From NCBI GenBank assembly GCA_903871865.1, contig CAIQIL010000701.1, positions 1 through 5,057 of the forward strand: a DNA stretch of 5,057 bases, read 5' to 3'. The stretch's first letter is position 1; every line of letters begins with the position of its first letter. Below, in pieces: positions 1 through 5,057 of the stretch. A model generated the notes under the pieces. That model was not told the DNA's origin, ran no database searches, and worked only from the letters and a program-made list of their open reading frames with translations. The position numbers and the translations under genes are program-made. This stretch comes from an uncultured Burkholderiales bacterium (GTDB taxonomy: Bacteria; Pseudomonadota; Gammaproteobacteria; Burkholderiales; Burkholderiaceae_C).

Positions 1-694
1 AGGCCACGATGTCGGGGTGGCGGAACAGCGCGTTGCTGTCGAAGTTGAACTTGGCGTCGAGGGCGATCACCTTGCCCTTGCCGTCGCGGTTCAGCGGGTT
101 GATTTCAACCAGCGACGCGTCGGTTTCCATGTAGCACTGGTACAGCTTCTGGAAGATGTCCTTGGCCTGGGCTTGCGAGTCGGCGGGCATGCCGATGCCG
201 TCGGCGATCTGCTGGGCTTGAGCGTCGGTCAGGCCAGCCAGCGGGTCGATGAAGACCGTGATGATCTTCTCGGGCGTGCTGTGAGCGACTTCTTCGATGT
301 CCATGCCGCCTTCGCTGGAGGCGATGAAAGCGATCTTCTGGGTGCCACGGTCGGTGACCACGGACACGTAGTATTCCTTCTGGATGTCAGCGCCATCTTC
401 GATGTAGAGGCGGTTGACCTTCTGGCCTTCGGGGCCGGTCTGGTGGGTCTTGAGCTGCATGCCCAGGATGTCATTGGCCAGACGACGCACGTCGTCGATG
501 GACTTGGCCACCTTCACGCCGCCACCCTTGCCACGACCACCGGCATGGATCTGGGCCTTGACCACCCACACGGGGCCGCCGAGCTTTTCGGCCGCAGCCA
601 CGGCTTCGTCAACGGAAAACGCCGGAATGCCTCTTGGGACCGGCACGCCAAATCGGCTCAGGATCTCTTTGCCTTGGTACTCATGAATCTTCAT
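1..694 (-). CDS. sucC: Succinyl-CoA synthetase (ADP-forming) beta subunit, 5' part, cut by window edge
   Basis: SucC is the beta subunit of succinate-CoA ligase, which in the TCA cycle converts succinyl-CoA, ADP (or GDP) and phosphate to succinate, CoA and ATP in the cytoplasm, working with the alpha subunit SucD. The first 231 codons are visible of a family length of about 386-390. Translation starts [12 protein letters not shown], the usual SucC N-terminus, and runs through the ATP-grasp domain. Residues lining the nucleotide site in E. coli SucC are present at the same numbers: Lys46 and Gly53 in [19 protein letters not shown], Glu99, Glu107, Asn199 in VEINPL and Asp213 in ALDAKF. The last visible residues are FRHPDIVA. 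The ATG at 692-694 is chosen by homology; the ribosome site is weak (GAG, 6 nt upstream). sucD would be expected next, beyond the left edge. Identification is certain; the C-terminal CoA-ligase domain cannot be seen. Confidence 0.97.
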   Translation of the reverse strand, partial: MKIHEYQGKEILSRFGVPVPRGIPAFSVDEAVAAAEKLGGPVWVVKAQIHAGGRGKGGGVKVAKSIDDVRRLANDILGMQLKTHQTGPEGQKVNRLYIEDGADIQKEYYVSVVTDRGTQKIAFIASSEGGMDIEEVAHSTPEKIITVFIDPLAGLTDAQAQQIADGIGMPADSQAQAKDIFQKLYQCYMETDASLVEINPLNRDGKGKVIALDAKFNFDSNALFRHPDIVA

Positions 695-740
695 GGGGAT
701 CTCGCAATGTGGTGATGCGTTCGTGTCGAACGTGACAAAA

Positions 741-763
741 CCCGCCCAGGCCGATCAGGCGGG
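741..763 (-). terminator. Terminator-like GC hairpin with short U-tract in the sucC leader
   Basis: On the minus strand CCCGCC (763-758) can pair with GGCGGG (746-741) around an 11-nt loop, and the 3' arm is followed at once by TTTT (740-737). This is the shape of a weak intrinsic terminator. It lies about 43 nt before the sucC ATG and downstream of the only promoter-like sequence I can see, so it could act as an attenuator of sucC or as a backstop for recA-recX read-through. The U-tract is short, so efficient termination is doubtful. Confidence 0.35.
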
Positions 764-810
764 GGCGAGCGCAACGCCCTCCGGGTTGGCCGGCTTGCGT
801 TGCAGCGGCC

Positions 811-819
811 AGCATAGCA
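811..819 (-). promoter_or_regulatory. Candidate extended -10 promoter for sucC
   Basis: The minus strand reads TGCTATGCT: a TG one base before the hexamer TATGCT (816-811), which keeps the key T, A and final T of TATAAT. There is no good -35; 17 bp upstream is TTCATT, matching TTGACA at three positions. Transcription would start near 804 and give a leader of about 110 nt containing the GC hairpin. This is the best candidate in the gap but rests on motif inspection alone. Confidence 0.3.
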
Positions 820-964
820 CTGCCACCCCCGAGAATGAAGGTGGTTTTCCGCAGGGCAGCATGGGAGCGCGCATGTGAAACGCAGCGCAAGATGCCAAGA
901 GACGCGAGATACAAGGTGTGGCGACAGGGTGTGGCGCCCCAGCCAGCCAGGCATGGGTTCAGCC

Positions 965-990
965 GGGATAGGGATGGGGATGGGGGGATG
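965..990 (-). other. C-rich, G-free RNA tract after recX (G-tracts on the plus strand); possible Rho-loading or quadruplex element
   Basis: The plus strand carries four G-runs of 3, 3, 4 and 6 (965-967, 971-973, 976-979, 982-987) separated by ATA, AT and AT, which fits the canonical G-quadruplex pattern with short loops. The same segment in the recX-sense RNA is 26 nt long with 17 C and no G, beginning 18 nt after the recX stop codon. C-rich, G-poor RNA is the known preference of Rho, so this may help end the recA-recX transcript. Both readings are inference from base composition. Confidence 0.4.
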
Positions 991-1008
991 TGCCGACACA
1001 GCGAACCA

Positions 1009-1509
1009 TCACAACGAGCCGTCGCCGCTGGCGTCGTCCGGGCCGGTGTCCAGATCCTCGCCATCGCCATCACAGCCACCCTCACCGCGGGTGACCCGGC
1101 GCACCACGTCGGAGGAAAAACCCCGGGCCGTCAGGAAGCGCATCTGCTTGGCGCGGTCCTGCGGCACCTGGGCCACTTCGCCGTAACGCCTGACCCACAA
1201 GGCGTGGGCGCGGGCCAGCTCGGTGTCGCGCAGGCTGCGGACCACAGCCTGCGCGATGTCGGACGGCAGCCGATGCTGCGTCAGTTCGGCCTGGATGCGC
1301 GCCGCGCCAAAACGGGCTGCCTTGCGGTGGACCATGGACTCGGCGAAGCGCTCTGCCGACAGGAAGCCGCGGGCTTCCAACTCGTTCAGCGTGGCATCCA
1401 CCTGTTCGGCCGATTCGGCGTGGGGCGCCAGCTTGCGCTGGAGTTCCAGCCGAGAGTGCTCACGGGCGGCGAGGTATTTCAGGGCACGCCCTTTGAGCGA
1501 CAGTTTCAT
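1009..1509 (-). CDS. recX: Regulatory protein RecX, modulator of RecA
   Basis: RecX binds within the groove of RecA-ssDNA filaments and limits their extension and activity. The 166-residue product (E. coli RecX is also 166) is all-helical with the family's repeated three-helix units: residues about 7-26 (GRALKYLAAREHSRLELQRK), about 42-73 (LNELEARGFLSAERFAESMV, then HRKAARFGAARIQAEL) and about 120-136 (QMRFLTARGFSSDVVRRV). The last 25 residues form a Gly/Asp-rich acidic tail (GEGGCDGDGEDLDTG onward), probably disordered and likely lineage-specific. It lies 43 bp downstream of recA on the same strand, with no intrinsic terminator between them, so it is probably expressed by read-through from the LexA-controlled recA promoter. 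Start choice: ATG at 1509 has a GGGG run 6 nt upstream and opens with MKLSLKGRAL, the usual N-terminus; an in-frame GTG at 1521 would add only MGCP. Confidence 0.93.
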   Translation of the reverse strand: MKLSLKGRALKYLAAREHSRLELQRKLAPHAESAEQVDATLNELEARGFLSAERFAESMVHRKAARFGAARIQAELTQHRLPSDIAQAVVRSLRDTELARAHALWVRRYGEVAQVPQDRAKQMRFLTARGFSSDVVRRVTRGEGGCDGDGEDLDTGPDDASGDGSL

Positions 1510-1552
1510 GGGGCACCCCACACCGCACGCTCAGCCAAACCACTCAGGCCAT

Positions 1553-2605
1553 TCACTCGGCCGAGGGCGCATCCGCGCCCACCGGACGCAGGGAAATGCC
1601 CAGGGATTCGCGGATCTTGTTCTCGATTTCGCGGGCCAGGTCACCGTTTTCGCGCAGGAACTCGCGGGCGTTGTCTTTGCCCTGGCCGATTTTTTCGCCG
1701 CTGTAGGCGTACCAGGCACCCGACTTGTCCACCACCTTGGCAGTGACGCCCAGGTCGATGACCTCGCCTTCGCGGCTGATGCCTTCACCGTAGAGGATGT
1801 CGAATTCGGCCGTCTTGAAGGGCGGCGCCACCTTGTTCTTGACGACCTTGACCTTGGTTTCGTTGCCCACGATCTCTTCGCCGCGCTTGATGGAGCCGGT
1901 GCGGCGGATGTCCAGGCGCACAGACGCGTAGAACTTCAGCGCGTTGCCACCGGTGGTGGTTTCTGGGCTGCCGAACATGACGCCGATCTTCATGCGGATC
2001 TGGTTGATGAAGATGACGGTGCAGTTCGTCTTCTTGATGTTGGCCGTCAGCTTGCGCAAGGCTTGGCTCATCAGACGGGCCTGCAGGCCAGGCAGCGCGT
2101 CGCCCAGTTCGCCTTCGAGTTCGGCCTTGGGCGTCAGCGCGGCCACGGAGTCCACGACGATCAGGTCCACCGAGCCGGAACGCACCAGGGCATCGACGAT
2201 TTCCAGGGCCTGCTCGCCGGTGTCGGGCTGGGAAATCAGCAGGTCTTGCAGGTTGACGCCCAGCTTCTGGGCGTACTGGGCGTCCAGAGCGTGCTCGGCG
2301 TCGATGAAGGCACAGACACCGCCCAGCTTCTGCATTTCGGAGACGACTTGCAGTGTCAGCGTGGTCTTGCCGGACGACTCGGGGCCGTAGATTTCGATGA
2401 CGCGCCCACGCGGCAGGCCACCGACGCCCAGCGCGATGTCCAGGCCCAGGGAGCCGGTGGAAACGACCTGGATGTCTTCGATCACCTCGCCTTCGCCCAG
2501 GCGCATGATGGAGCCCTTGCCGAACTGCTTTTCAATCTGGGCCAATGCGGCCTGCAGGGCCTTGGCTTTTTCGGTGTTGAGGTTGGACTTCGCAGTGGCT
2601 TCCAT
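1553..2605 (-). CDS. recA: DNA recombinase RecA
   Basis: RecA forms ATP-dependent filaments on single-stranded DNA, drives homologous pairing and strand exchange, and acts as co-protease for LexA self-cleavage in the SOS response. The 350-residue product has the whole family layout: N-terminal helix and linker (residues 1-40), Walker A GPESSGKT (74-81), catalytic Glu104 in [10 protein letters not shown], Walker B DLIVVDS (147-153), the L1 region around EGELGD (164-169), and loop L2 with the [20 protein letters not shown] stretch (201-220). The C-terminal domain ends in a short tail, GADAPSAE, with fewer acids than the E. coli tail. No intein or frameshift is seen. The frame stays open 29 codons further upstream, but the ATG at 2605 is preferred: it opens with [17 protein letters not shown], typical of Burkholderiales RecA, and has GGAG 5 nt upstream. 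The extension contains no family sequence. Confidence 0.98.
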   Translation of the reverse strand: MEATAKSNLNTEKAKALQAALAQIEKQFGKGSIMRLGEGEVIEDIQVVSTGSLGLDIALGVGGLPRGRVIEIYGPESSGKTTLTLQVVSEMQKLGGVCAFIDAEHALDAQYAQKLGVNLQDLLISQPDTGEQALEIVDALVRSGSVDLIVVDSVAALTPKAELEGELGDALPGLQARLMSQALRKLTANIKKTNCTVIFINQIRMKIGVMFGSPETTTGGNALKFYASVRLDIRRTGSIKRGEEIVGNETKVKVVKNKVAPPFKTAEFDILYGEGISREGEVIDLGVTAKVVDKSGAWYAYSGEKIGQGKDNAREFLRENGDLAREIENKIRESLGISLRPVGADAPSAE

Positions 2606-2610
2606 GGGGT

Positions 2611-2614
2611 CTCC
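2611..2614 (-). promoter_or_regulatory. Ribosome binding site of recA
   Basis: Read on the minus strand this is GGAG followed by ACCCC and then ATG, a 5-nt spacing. It decides the recA start at 2605 over the upstream in-frame Met at 2692, which would lie almost on the -10 box and so could not be on the main transcript. Confidence 0.75.
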
Positions 2615-2690
2615 GGCACTGGGCCTGTTGATGCGGGGTGCAGTCACAAACGGCTTTTCGCCTGTCTGCCTGTCGGGCTGTGTTGGCTGC

Positions 2691-2718
2691 ATTATGGCAA
2701 AGACTGGATATCTGTACA
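2691..2718 (-). promoter_or_regulatory. recA sigma-70 promoter
   Basis: On the minus strand a -35 TGTACA (2718-2713, four of six matches to TTGACA) is separated by 16 bp from a -10 CATAAT (2696-2691, five of six). Transcription should start near 2684, leaving a leader of about 79 nt. A run of seven A (2739-2733, minus strand) falls at about -49 to -55, where an UP-element distal subsite would lie, and may strengthen the promoter. The overlap of the -35 with a LexA box fits SOS control. Assigned by inspection; the combination of elements makes it convincing. Confidence 0.7.
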
Positions 2719-2719
2719 G
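2704..2719 (-). promoter_or_regulatory. LexA (SOS) box controlling recA
   Basis: The 16-bp sequence reads CTGTACAGATATCCAG on the minus strand, matching the CTGT-N8-ACAG consensus of LexA boxes in gamma- and betaproteobacteria except for one position (CCAG instead of ACAG). The symmetry extends by one base on each side (ACTG...CAGT). It covers the -35 and part of the spacer of the recA promoter, so bound LexA would block RNA polymerase. The patatin gene begins about 83 bp away on the other side; I see no evidence that LexA controls it. Confidence 0.8.
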
Positions 2720-2789
2720 TGCCTTGCGCTGATTTTTTTATCCCTCTTGAGGGGGTGTCTGTTGTCACGCACCGGCAGGGTCGCTGCTT

Positions 2790-2795
2790 TAGACT
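2790..2795 (+). promoter_or_regulatory. Candidate -10 box for the patatin-like gene, 6 nt before its ATG
   Basis: TAGACT keeps the T, A and last T of TATAAT and is followed by six bases and then ATG. No Shine-Dalgarno sequence is present before that ATG. Together this is the signature of a leaderless transcript. The nearest -35-like hexamer, TTGTCA (2762-2767), lies 22 bp away, too far for a standard promoter, so support is weak. Confidence 0.25.
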
Positions 2796-2801
2796 GATCC
2801 G

Positions 2802-3962
2802 ATGAGCTCAGTCCGCCCCCACCCTCCCGCTGCCATCCCCCGGCCCCGCGTCAACCTCGCGCTGCAAGGCGGTGGCTCCCACGGGGCGTTCACCTGGGGC
2901 GTGCTGGACCGGCTACTGGACGAGGACGGCCTGGACATCGGCGCCATCTCGGGCACCAGCGCAGGCGCACTCAACGGGGCGGTGGCGCTGTCGGGGTACG
3001 TGACGGGCTTCCAAAGCAGCGCCTCGAAGCACACCACAGCGGGCAAGCCAGGGGGTGCGACAGAAGGCGCCGCAGACGATGCCATCCGACGGGCTCGCAA
3101 GCACGCGCAAAAAGCCCTGCACGACTTCTGGCAGGACGTCAGCCAGCACGGCCCCCTGGTGTCGCCCATGACGCTGCAGGCCGACGGCCAGCTCAAGAGC
3201 CAGTTCAATTTCGACCAGTTTCCGGCTTACCAGTGGCTGAACATGTTCACGCGGGCCTTCAGCCCCTACGAGTTCAACCCGCTGAACCTCAACCCGCTGC
3301 GCGACATCCTGGTGCGACACGTGGACGTCGAAGCCCTGCACACCGGCTGCGCGCACTGCGGCATCCCGCTGTTCGTGACGGCCACCTCGGTGCGCACCGG
3401 CCAGGCGCGCGTGTTCAGCGCCGAGCAGCTCACCCTGGACGCGCTGCTGGCATCGGCCTGCCTGCCCTTTGCCTTCCAGGCGGTGGAAATCGACGGCGAG
3501 CACTTCTGGGACGGCGGCTACACCGGCAACCCGGCGCTGTTCCCGCTGATCTACAACACGCCCAACAGCGACCTGCTGCTGGTGCGCCTCAACCCCCTGC
3601 AGCGCGAGGACAACCCGACGCGCAGCATCGACATCATCGACCGGCTCAGCGAAATCACCTTCAACGCCAGCCTGATCGGCGAGATGCGCGCCATCGCCTT
3701 CGTCAAGCGCCTGCTCAAGGAAGACAAGCTCGACCCCGGCCGCTACAAGAACCTGCACATGCACATGGTCGCCGACGATGAGGGCATGGCCGAGTTCAAC
3801 GCGTCCAGCAAGTTCAACACCGACTGGGCGTTCCTGCAGACGCTGCACCAACTGGGCCACCGCGCCGCCAGCCTGTGGCTCACCCAGCACCGCGAGCAGA
3901 TCGGCCACAGCAGCAGCTTCGACATCGAAGGTTTCTTCCTGGGGCAACACCCTCATCCTTGA
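2802..3962 (+). CDS. Patatin-like phospholipase family protein (serine acyl hydrolase)
   Basis: Patatin-like enzymes are Ser-Asp dyad lipid acyl hydrolases (phospholipase A or esterase type). All core motifs are present in the 386 residues: the glycine-rich oxyanion loop GGGSHG (23-28), the nucleophile elbow GTSAG (51-55, Ser53) and the catalytic Asp in DGG (237-239). The oxyanion loop has His where many patatins have Arg or Lys. Between the nucleophile helix and the next conserved helix, residues about 68-95 are rich in Ser, Thr, Gly and Ala and look like a flexible insertion. A CxxC pair (Cys183, Cys186 in TGCAHCG) sits just before the conserved strand IPLFVTATSVRTG. No signal peptide or membrane segment is evident, so a cytoplasmic or peripheral membrane location is likely. 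It diverges from recA and is followed 77 bp on by a DUF465 gene. Substrate unknown. The start is the first Met of the frame and lies close before RPRVNLALQGGG; no Shine-Dalgarno is visible. Confidence 0.9.
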   Translation: MSSVRPHPPAAIPRPRVNLALQGGGSHGAFTWGVLDRLLDEDGLDIGAISGTSAGALNGAVALSGYVTGFQSSASKHTTAGKPGGATEGAADDAIRRARKHAQKALHDFWQDVSQHGPLVSPMTLQADGQLKSQFNFDQFPAYQWLNMFTRAFSPYEFNPLNLNPLRDILVRHVDVEALHTGCAHCGIPLFVTATSVRTGQARVFSAEQLTLDALLASACLPFAFQAVEIDGEHFWDGGYTGNPALFPLIYNTPNSDLLLVRLNPLQREDNPTRSIDIIDRLSEITFNASLIGEMRAIAFVKRLLKEDKLDPGRYKNLHMHMVADDEGMAEFNASSKFNTDWAFLQTLHQLGHRAASLWLTQHREQIGHSSSFDIEGFFLGQHPHP

Positions 3963-4029
3963 TGTGACGCAAGTCTGGCCAACCGGGTCGCGGCGAACAT
4001 GAAGGCCTGAACCACCCAGAGCGACACGC

Positions 4030-4033
4030 AAGG
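4030..4033 (+). promoter_or_regulatory. Ribosome binding site of the DUF465 gene
   Basis: AAGG with a 6-nt spacer (CGCCCC) before the ATG at 4040. It supports this start, and its presence contrasts with the neighbouring patatin and metH starts, which lack a usable Shine-Dalgarno sequence. Confidence 0.55.
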
Positions 4034-4039
4034 CGCCCC

Positions 4040-4276
4040 ATGACCCTCGACCACCATCCCCTCGCCAAAGACTTCCCCGAACTCAAGGACAAGATCCACG
4101 CCCTGAAGACCAGCGACGCGCATTTCGCCCGTCTGGAGCGCGAATACGAAGACCTCGACAAAGCCATCGTGCGCCTGGAAACGGGCATCGAGCACAGCTC
4201 CGCCGCGGACTTCGAAGCCAAGAAGCTGCGCCGCGTGGCCCTCAAGGACGAGCTCTACGCGCTGCTCAAGGCCTGA
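4040..4276 (+). CDS. DUF465 / YdcH-family small coiled-coil protein
   Basis: The 78-residue product matches the DUF465 (YdcH-like) family over its whole length: HHPL at 5-8, FPELKDKIHALKTSDAHFAR at about 12-31, EYEDLDKAIVRLETG at about 35-49, and a basic second helix (KKLRRVALKDELYALLKA) at the end. It should fold as a short antiparallel helical hairpin with many charged residues, without membrane segments or catalytic motifs. No molecular function is established for the family to my knowledge. It lies 77 bp after the patatin-like gene and 65 bp before metH on the same strand, so co-transcription with the patatin gene is possible but not shown; no promoter of its own is obvious. Confidence 0.88.
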   Translation: MTLDHHPLAKDFPELKDKIHALKTSDAHFARLEREYEDLDKAIVRLETGIEHSSAADFEAKKLRRVALKDELYALLKA

Positions 4277-4316
4277 CAAAAGCAGGACGCCGACCTGAAC
4301 GCTGCTGCGTCGGTCG

Positions 4317-4328
4317 GTGGCATGCCAC
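4317..4328 (+). promoter_or_regulatory. Perfect 12-bp palindrome abutting the metH -10: candidate operator
   Basis: GTGGCATGCCAC is a perfect inverted repeat with no spacer, and its right end is one base before the TAAAAT hexamer at the metH start. A protein bound here would cover the -10/-35 spacer. It does not resemble the MetR site pattern (TGAA-N5-TTCA). A 12-bp palindrome can occur by chance, so regulator and function are unassigned. Confidence 0.3.
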
Positions 4329-4329
4329 T

Positions 4330-4335
4330 TAAAAT
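4330..4335 (+). promoter_or_regulatory. Candidate -10 box of metH, 6 nt before the ATG
   Basis: TAAAAT matches TATAAT at five of six positions and is followed by GGCGGG and ATG. Transcription would begin at or within a base or two of the ATG, giving a leaderless mRNA. No recognisable -35 lies 15-19 bp upstream. The GGCGGG abuts the ATG directly, so it is too close to serve as a Shine-Dalgarno sequence. Confidence 0.4.
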
Positions 4336-4341
4336 GGCGGG

Positions 4342-5057
4342 ATGACCCTTCCCGCATCTGCCGCCTCCACCGCCCCCCTGTCCACCGGCACGCCCGGCGT
4401 CGCCCCGCCGCCCATGCGCTTGTCGGGGCTGGAGCCCGTGCTCATCGGGCAAGGCTCGCTGTTCGTCAACGTCGGTGAGCGCACCAACGTGACGGGCTCG
4501 AAGGCCTTCGCGCGGATGATCCTGGAGGGGCGTTTCGAGGACGCGCTGTCCGTGGCCCGCCAGCAGGTGGAAAACGGCGCCCAGGTCATCGACATCAACA
4601 TGGACGAGGCCATGCTGGACAGCAAGGCCGCCATGGTGCGCTTCCTGAACCTGATCGCGGGTGAGCCGGAAATCGCGCGCGTGCCCATCATGATCGACTC
4701 GTCCAAATGGGACGTGATCGAGGCGGGCCTGAAGTGCGTGCAGGGCAAGGGCATCGTCAACTCGATCTCGCTGAAGGAAGGCGTCGAGAACTTCGTCCAT
4801 CAGGCCAAGCTGGTCAAGCGCTATGGCGCGGCGGCCGTGGTCATGGCCTTCGACGAGCAAGGCCAGGCCGACACCTTCGCGCGCAAGAAAGAGATCTGCG
4901 AGCGCGCTTACCGCATCCTGGTCGACGAGGTCGGCTTCCCGCCGGAAGACATCGTCTTCGACCCGAACATCTTCGCCATCGCCACCGGCATCGAGGAGCA
5001 CGACAACTACGCCGTGGACTTCATCGAGGCCACGCGCTGGATCAAGCAAAACCTGCC
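4342..5057 (+). CDS. metH: Cobalamin-dependent methionine synthase lacking the homocysteine domain, 5' part, cut by window edge
   Basis: MetH transfers the methyl group of 5-methyltetrahydrofolate via cobalamin to homocysteine, making methionine and tetrahydrofolate. The 238 visible residues match the pterin-binding domain of E. coli MetH almost continuously: RLSGLEP (26-32), [15 protein letters not shown] (39-53), [20 protein letters not shown] (74-93), [17 protein letters not shown] (113-129), [13 protein letters not shown] (166-178) and [14 protein letters not shown] (207-220). In E. coli this domain follows a homocysteine-binding module of roughly 350 residues; here it begins after a 24-residue Ala/Pro/Ser/Thr-rich leader. 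An in-frame TAA at 4330-4332 excludes any longer N-terminus, so this is a split MetH, with the homocysteine module encoded elsewhere, as is common in Burkholderiales. Cap, B12-binding and reactivation domains are expected beyond the right edge. An in-frame ATG at 4414 (MRLSGL) is a possible alternative start, also without a Shine-Dalgarno. Confidence 0.94.
   Translation, partial: MTLPASAASTAPLSTGTPGVAPPPMRLSGLEPVLIGQGSLFVNVGERTNVTGSKAFARMILEGRFEDALSVARQQVENGAQVIDINMDEAMLDSKAAMVRFLNLIAGEPEIARVPIMIDSSKWDVIEAGLKCVQGKGIVNSISLKEGVENFVHQAKLVKRYGAAAVVMAFDEQGQADTFARKKEICERAYRILVDEVGFPPEDIVFDPNIFAIATGIEEHDNYAVDFIEATRWIKQNL

Larger units (their letters stand above)
695..1008. other. Gene-free spacer between recX and sucC (sucC leader and recX 3' region)
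   Basis: I find no convincing gene in these 314 bp; the open frames crossing it lack family resemblance and run into neighbouring genes in the wrong frame. Reading on the minus strand, it contains a C-rich, G-free tract just after the recX stop, a candidate extended -10 promoter for sucC, a GC hairpin followed by four T, and then the sucC start. The likely job of the region is to end recA-recX transcription and to start and perhaps tune sucC transcription. This is inferred from position and motifs only. Confidence 0.7.

Noticed and set aside
2606..2692. N-terminal extension of RecA by 29 residues (MQPTQPDRQ onward)
   Set aside because: Its Met lies about 8 nt before the predicted transcription start, it has no ribosome site, and the conserved RecA N-terminus begins at 2605 with GGAG at the right distance.
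2733..2756. T-run followed by a CCCTC/GAGGG hairpin between recA and the patatin gene as a terminator
   Set aside because: The T-run is on the wrong side of the hairpin for either strand (T before the stem on plus; A after it on minus), and the stem is only 5 bp with a 2-nt loop.
1223..2797. Long plus-strand open frame of 524 codons opposite recA and recX
   Set aside because: It is antisense to recA over its length, shows no family motifs, and is rich in Asp/Gly/Leu/Val/His as expected for the complement of a high-GC coding region with strong third-position bias.
2913..4031. Minus-strand open frame of 372 codons opposite the patatin-like gene
   Set aside because: Antisense shadow of a well-supported gene; its sequence is a biased mix of Val, Gln, Glu, Leu and Gly without recognisable domains.
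3963..4039. Possible remnant of a DoxX-like membrane protein on the minus strand (SLWVVQAFMFAATRLA)
   Set aside because: The resemblance is limited to about 15 hydrophobic residues, needs a frameshift to reach a start, and lies in a 77-bp gap; chance is more likely.
4286..4317. Hairpins CCGACC/GGTCGG or GACGC/GCGTC after the DUF465 gene as a terminator
   Set aside because: The two pairings are mutually exclusive, loops are 16 nt, and no T-tract follows; I cannot support an intrinsic terminator here.
4334..4345. Three-codon reading frame ATG-GCG-GGA-TGA whose stop overlaps the metH ATG
   Set aside because: It could suggest translational coupling, but it has no ribosome site and would lie upstream of the start if the transcript begins at the ATG; very short frames like this arise often by chance.
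4255..5049. Minus-strand open frame of 264 codons opposite metH
   Set aside because: The plus strand encodes a near-continuous match to the MetH pterin domain, so this is a shadow of high GC content.

Overview
The window looks like a chromosomal housekeeping segment from a high-GC betaproteobacterium of the order Burkholderiales, most likely Comamonadaceae (Acidovorax, Hydrogenophaga or a close relative). The basis is the protein sequences (RecA, SucC, MetH), the strong G/C preference at third codon positions, the recA-recX-sucC order, and a MetH that begins at its folate domain. I see no mobile element, CRISPR array, tRNA or rRNA.

Left half (minus strand, read right to left): recA (2605 to 1553), recX (1509 to 1009), then a gene-free stretch of 314 bp, then the first 231 codons of sucC, which runs off the left edge. 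recA has a clear SOS-type promoter: a LexA box overlaps the -35 element. recX follows recA after 43 bp and is probably co-transcribed; it encodes the modulator of RecA filaments. sucC (TCA-cycle succinyl-CoA ligase, beta subunit) appears to have its own promoter. The recX-sucC gap holds a run of G-tracts next to the recX stop (C-rich and G-free in the recX transcript) and a GC hairpin followed by four U residues in the presumed sucC leader.

Right half (plus strand): a patatin-like serine lipase/acyl hydrolase diverges from recA across a 196-bp regulatory region. It is followed by a small coiled-coil DUF465/YdcH-family protein and by the 5' part of metH, which runs off the right edge. This metH has no homocysteine-binding domain: an in-frame stop lies just upstream of its ATG and the protein starts at the pterin (methyltetrahydrofolate) domain, so the homocysteine module must be a separate gene outside the window.

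No new multi-gene system is evident. The points most worth a second look are regulatory: the LexA/recA promoter architecture, a perfect 12-bp palindrome touching the -10 of metH, a TAnnnT box exactly 6 nt before the ATG of both the patatin gene and metH (possible leaderless mRNAs), the G-tract/C-rich element after recX, and the terminator-like hairpin in the sucC leader.
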